Shown in pieces: positions 63,389-64,000 of a DNA stretch of 64,000 nucleotides; the stretch's first letter is position 1; each line of letters opens with the position of its first letter. The stretch is from contig NZ_AP025344.1 of NCBI RefSeq assembly GCF_021654795.1, forward strand, positions 6,200,501-6,264,500, given 5' to 3'. This DNA comes from Paenibacillus dendritiformis. GTDB lineage: Bacteria > Bacillota > Bacilli > Paenibacillales > Paenibacillaceae. The position numbers and the translations under genes are program-made. The notes below the pieces were generated by a model that was given only the letters and a program-made list of their open reading frames with translations, made no database searches and was not told the origin of the DNA.

Positions 63389-64000
63389 ATGCGCTTTTTT
63401 CATCATGCAACGGATGAGATACGTAGCTGGAACCGCAATATCCAGCTGTTTTTTATTGCCAACCTTCTCTACCAGATCGGAACCGGCATGTTCTCCGTTC
63501 TGTATAATCTATATGTGCAATCTCTCGGCTATAACGATCAGATGAACGGGACCATCATCAGCGTGCAGTCCTTGGCGACGGCAATCCTGTTCATCCCGAT
63601 CGGACTGCTTGGAGACCGCTCCAGCCGCAAGCGGATTCTGATTGCCGGCTCGCTGGTGACGGGCATCAGCTTCATGCTGCGCGCCTTCGCCGAAGCCCCG
63701 CTGAGCCTGCAGGTGCTGGCCGTCTTTACCGGCATATTCGCAGCCTTTTTCCAGGTAATCGCGATTCCTTTCCTGGCGGAAAATACGCCGAAGGAGCAGC
63801 GTCTGAAGCTGTTCAGCTACCATTCCTCGATGGTGCTGGCCGCACAGGTGCTGGGGAGCATGGGCGGCGGCTATCTGGCCGACGTCCTGCAGGCGTTCGG
63901 CTGGAGCAAGATTGTCAGCCTCCAGTCGGTGCTGCTCATCGGCGGCGCAGCCAGCTTCGCGGCCTTCCTGCCGCTGCTGCTGGTGAAGGAGAGCAAGCGG
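63389..64000 (+). CDS. MFS transporter (3' end outside window)
   Basis: The first 204 codons of a major facilitator superfamily protein. Six hydrophobic segments are visible, with the loop motif 'PIGLLGDRSSRKRILIAGSL' between helices 2 and 3, and 'AENTPKEQRLKLFSYHSS' after helix 4. Substrate cannot be predicted. A GGGGGCGTG sequence precedes the ATG. The gene runs off the right edge. Confidence 0.9.
   Translation, partial: MRFFHHATDEIRSWNRNIQLFFIANLLYQIGTGMFSVLYNLYVQSLGYNDQMNGTIISVQSLATAILFIPIGLLGDRSSRKRILIAGSLVTGISFMLRAFAEAPLSLQVLAVFTGIFAAFFQVIAIPFLAENTPKEQRLKLFSYHSSMVLAAQVLGSMGGGYLADVLQAFGWSKIVSLQSVLLIGGAASFAAFLPLLLVKESKR

Overview
The window looks like chromosomal DNA of a Paenibacillus-type Firmicute. 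The evidence is strong AGGAGG-type ribosome binding sites, frequent TTG/GTG starts, an S-layer (SLH) anchored giant surface protein, a DesK/DesR-like pair, a P450BM3-type fusion enzyme, malate:quinone oxidoreductase and RlmH. Most genes use a fairly GC-rich codon set. The stretch from about 27.4 to 50.9 kb is visibly more AT-rich and carries a transposon, pseudogenes, decayed gene copies and a compact biosynthetic operon, so it reads as an accessory island. No rRNA, tRNA or CRISPR array was seen.

Layout. 1-4 kb: a truncated RCC1-repeat exported protein, an AGCS sodium:alanine symporter with its own promoter and leader, and a regulator/peptide deformylase pair behind two perfect palindromes. 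4.5-9.2 kb: a YitT membrane protein, then a four-gene operon on the minus strand (Nudix-NrtR, NADAR, PARG-like, DUF4272) that looks dedicated to ADP-ribose/NAD chemistry. 9.3-15.7 kb: small regulators, YjdM, YhhN and Bax-inhibitor-like membrane proteins, then a DUF418 protein and a DesK/DesR-like two-component system. 15.8-24 kb: intergenic arrays of degenerate hairpin units with about 50-bp periodicity, an ATP-pyrophosphatase, an AbrB-like regulator, a 1049-residue hybrid kinase with two kinase modules, and an exonuclease/phosphatase-fold protein.

24-37.8 kb: a P450-reductase fusion, a broken DUF5986 gene next to an intact XRE-ImmA/IrrE gene, mqo, a uracil-DNA glycosylase with a decayed second copy 5.6 kb away, a fatty acid hydroxylase-like gene, a complete 1549-bp insertion sequence with inverted repeats and a 6-bp target duplication, a DJ-1/PfpI protein and a WYL regulator.

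38-45.7 kb: the most unusual system. Nine tightly packed minus-strand genes encode an adenylating ligase, two acyl carrier proteins, two KAS III enzymes, a ketoreductase-type SDR, an MBL-fold hydrolase and two acyltransferase-like proteins. Together they could activate an acid, load it on a carrier, extend and reduce it, release it and acylate it. I know of no described pathway with this gene set. The closest logic is the pqsABCDE alkylquinolone pathway.

46-64 kb: a gene-poor decayed stretch with an SDR and a small unknown gene, then a membrane-anchored serine hydrolase, rlmH, a 2066-residue SLH surface protein combining a phosphodiester glycosidase with a purple-acid-phosphatase-like module, a nitroreductase with a candidate operator, a second long hairpin-array repeat, an EamA transporter, a YhgE/Pip protein and the start of an MFS transporter cut by the window edge.
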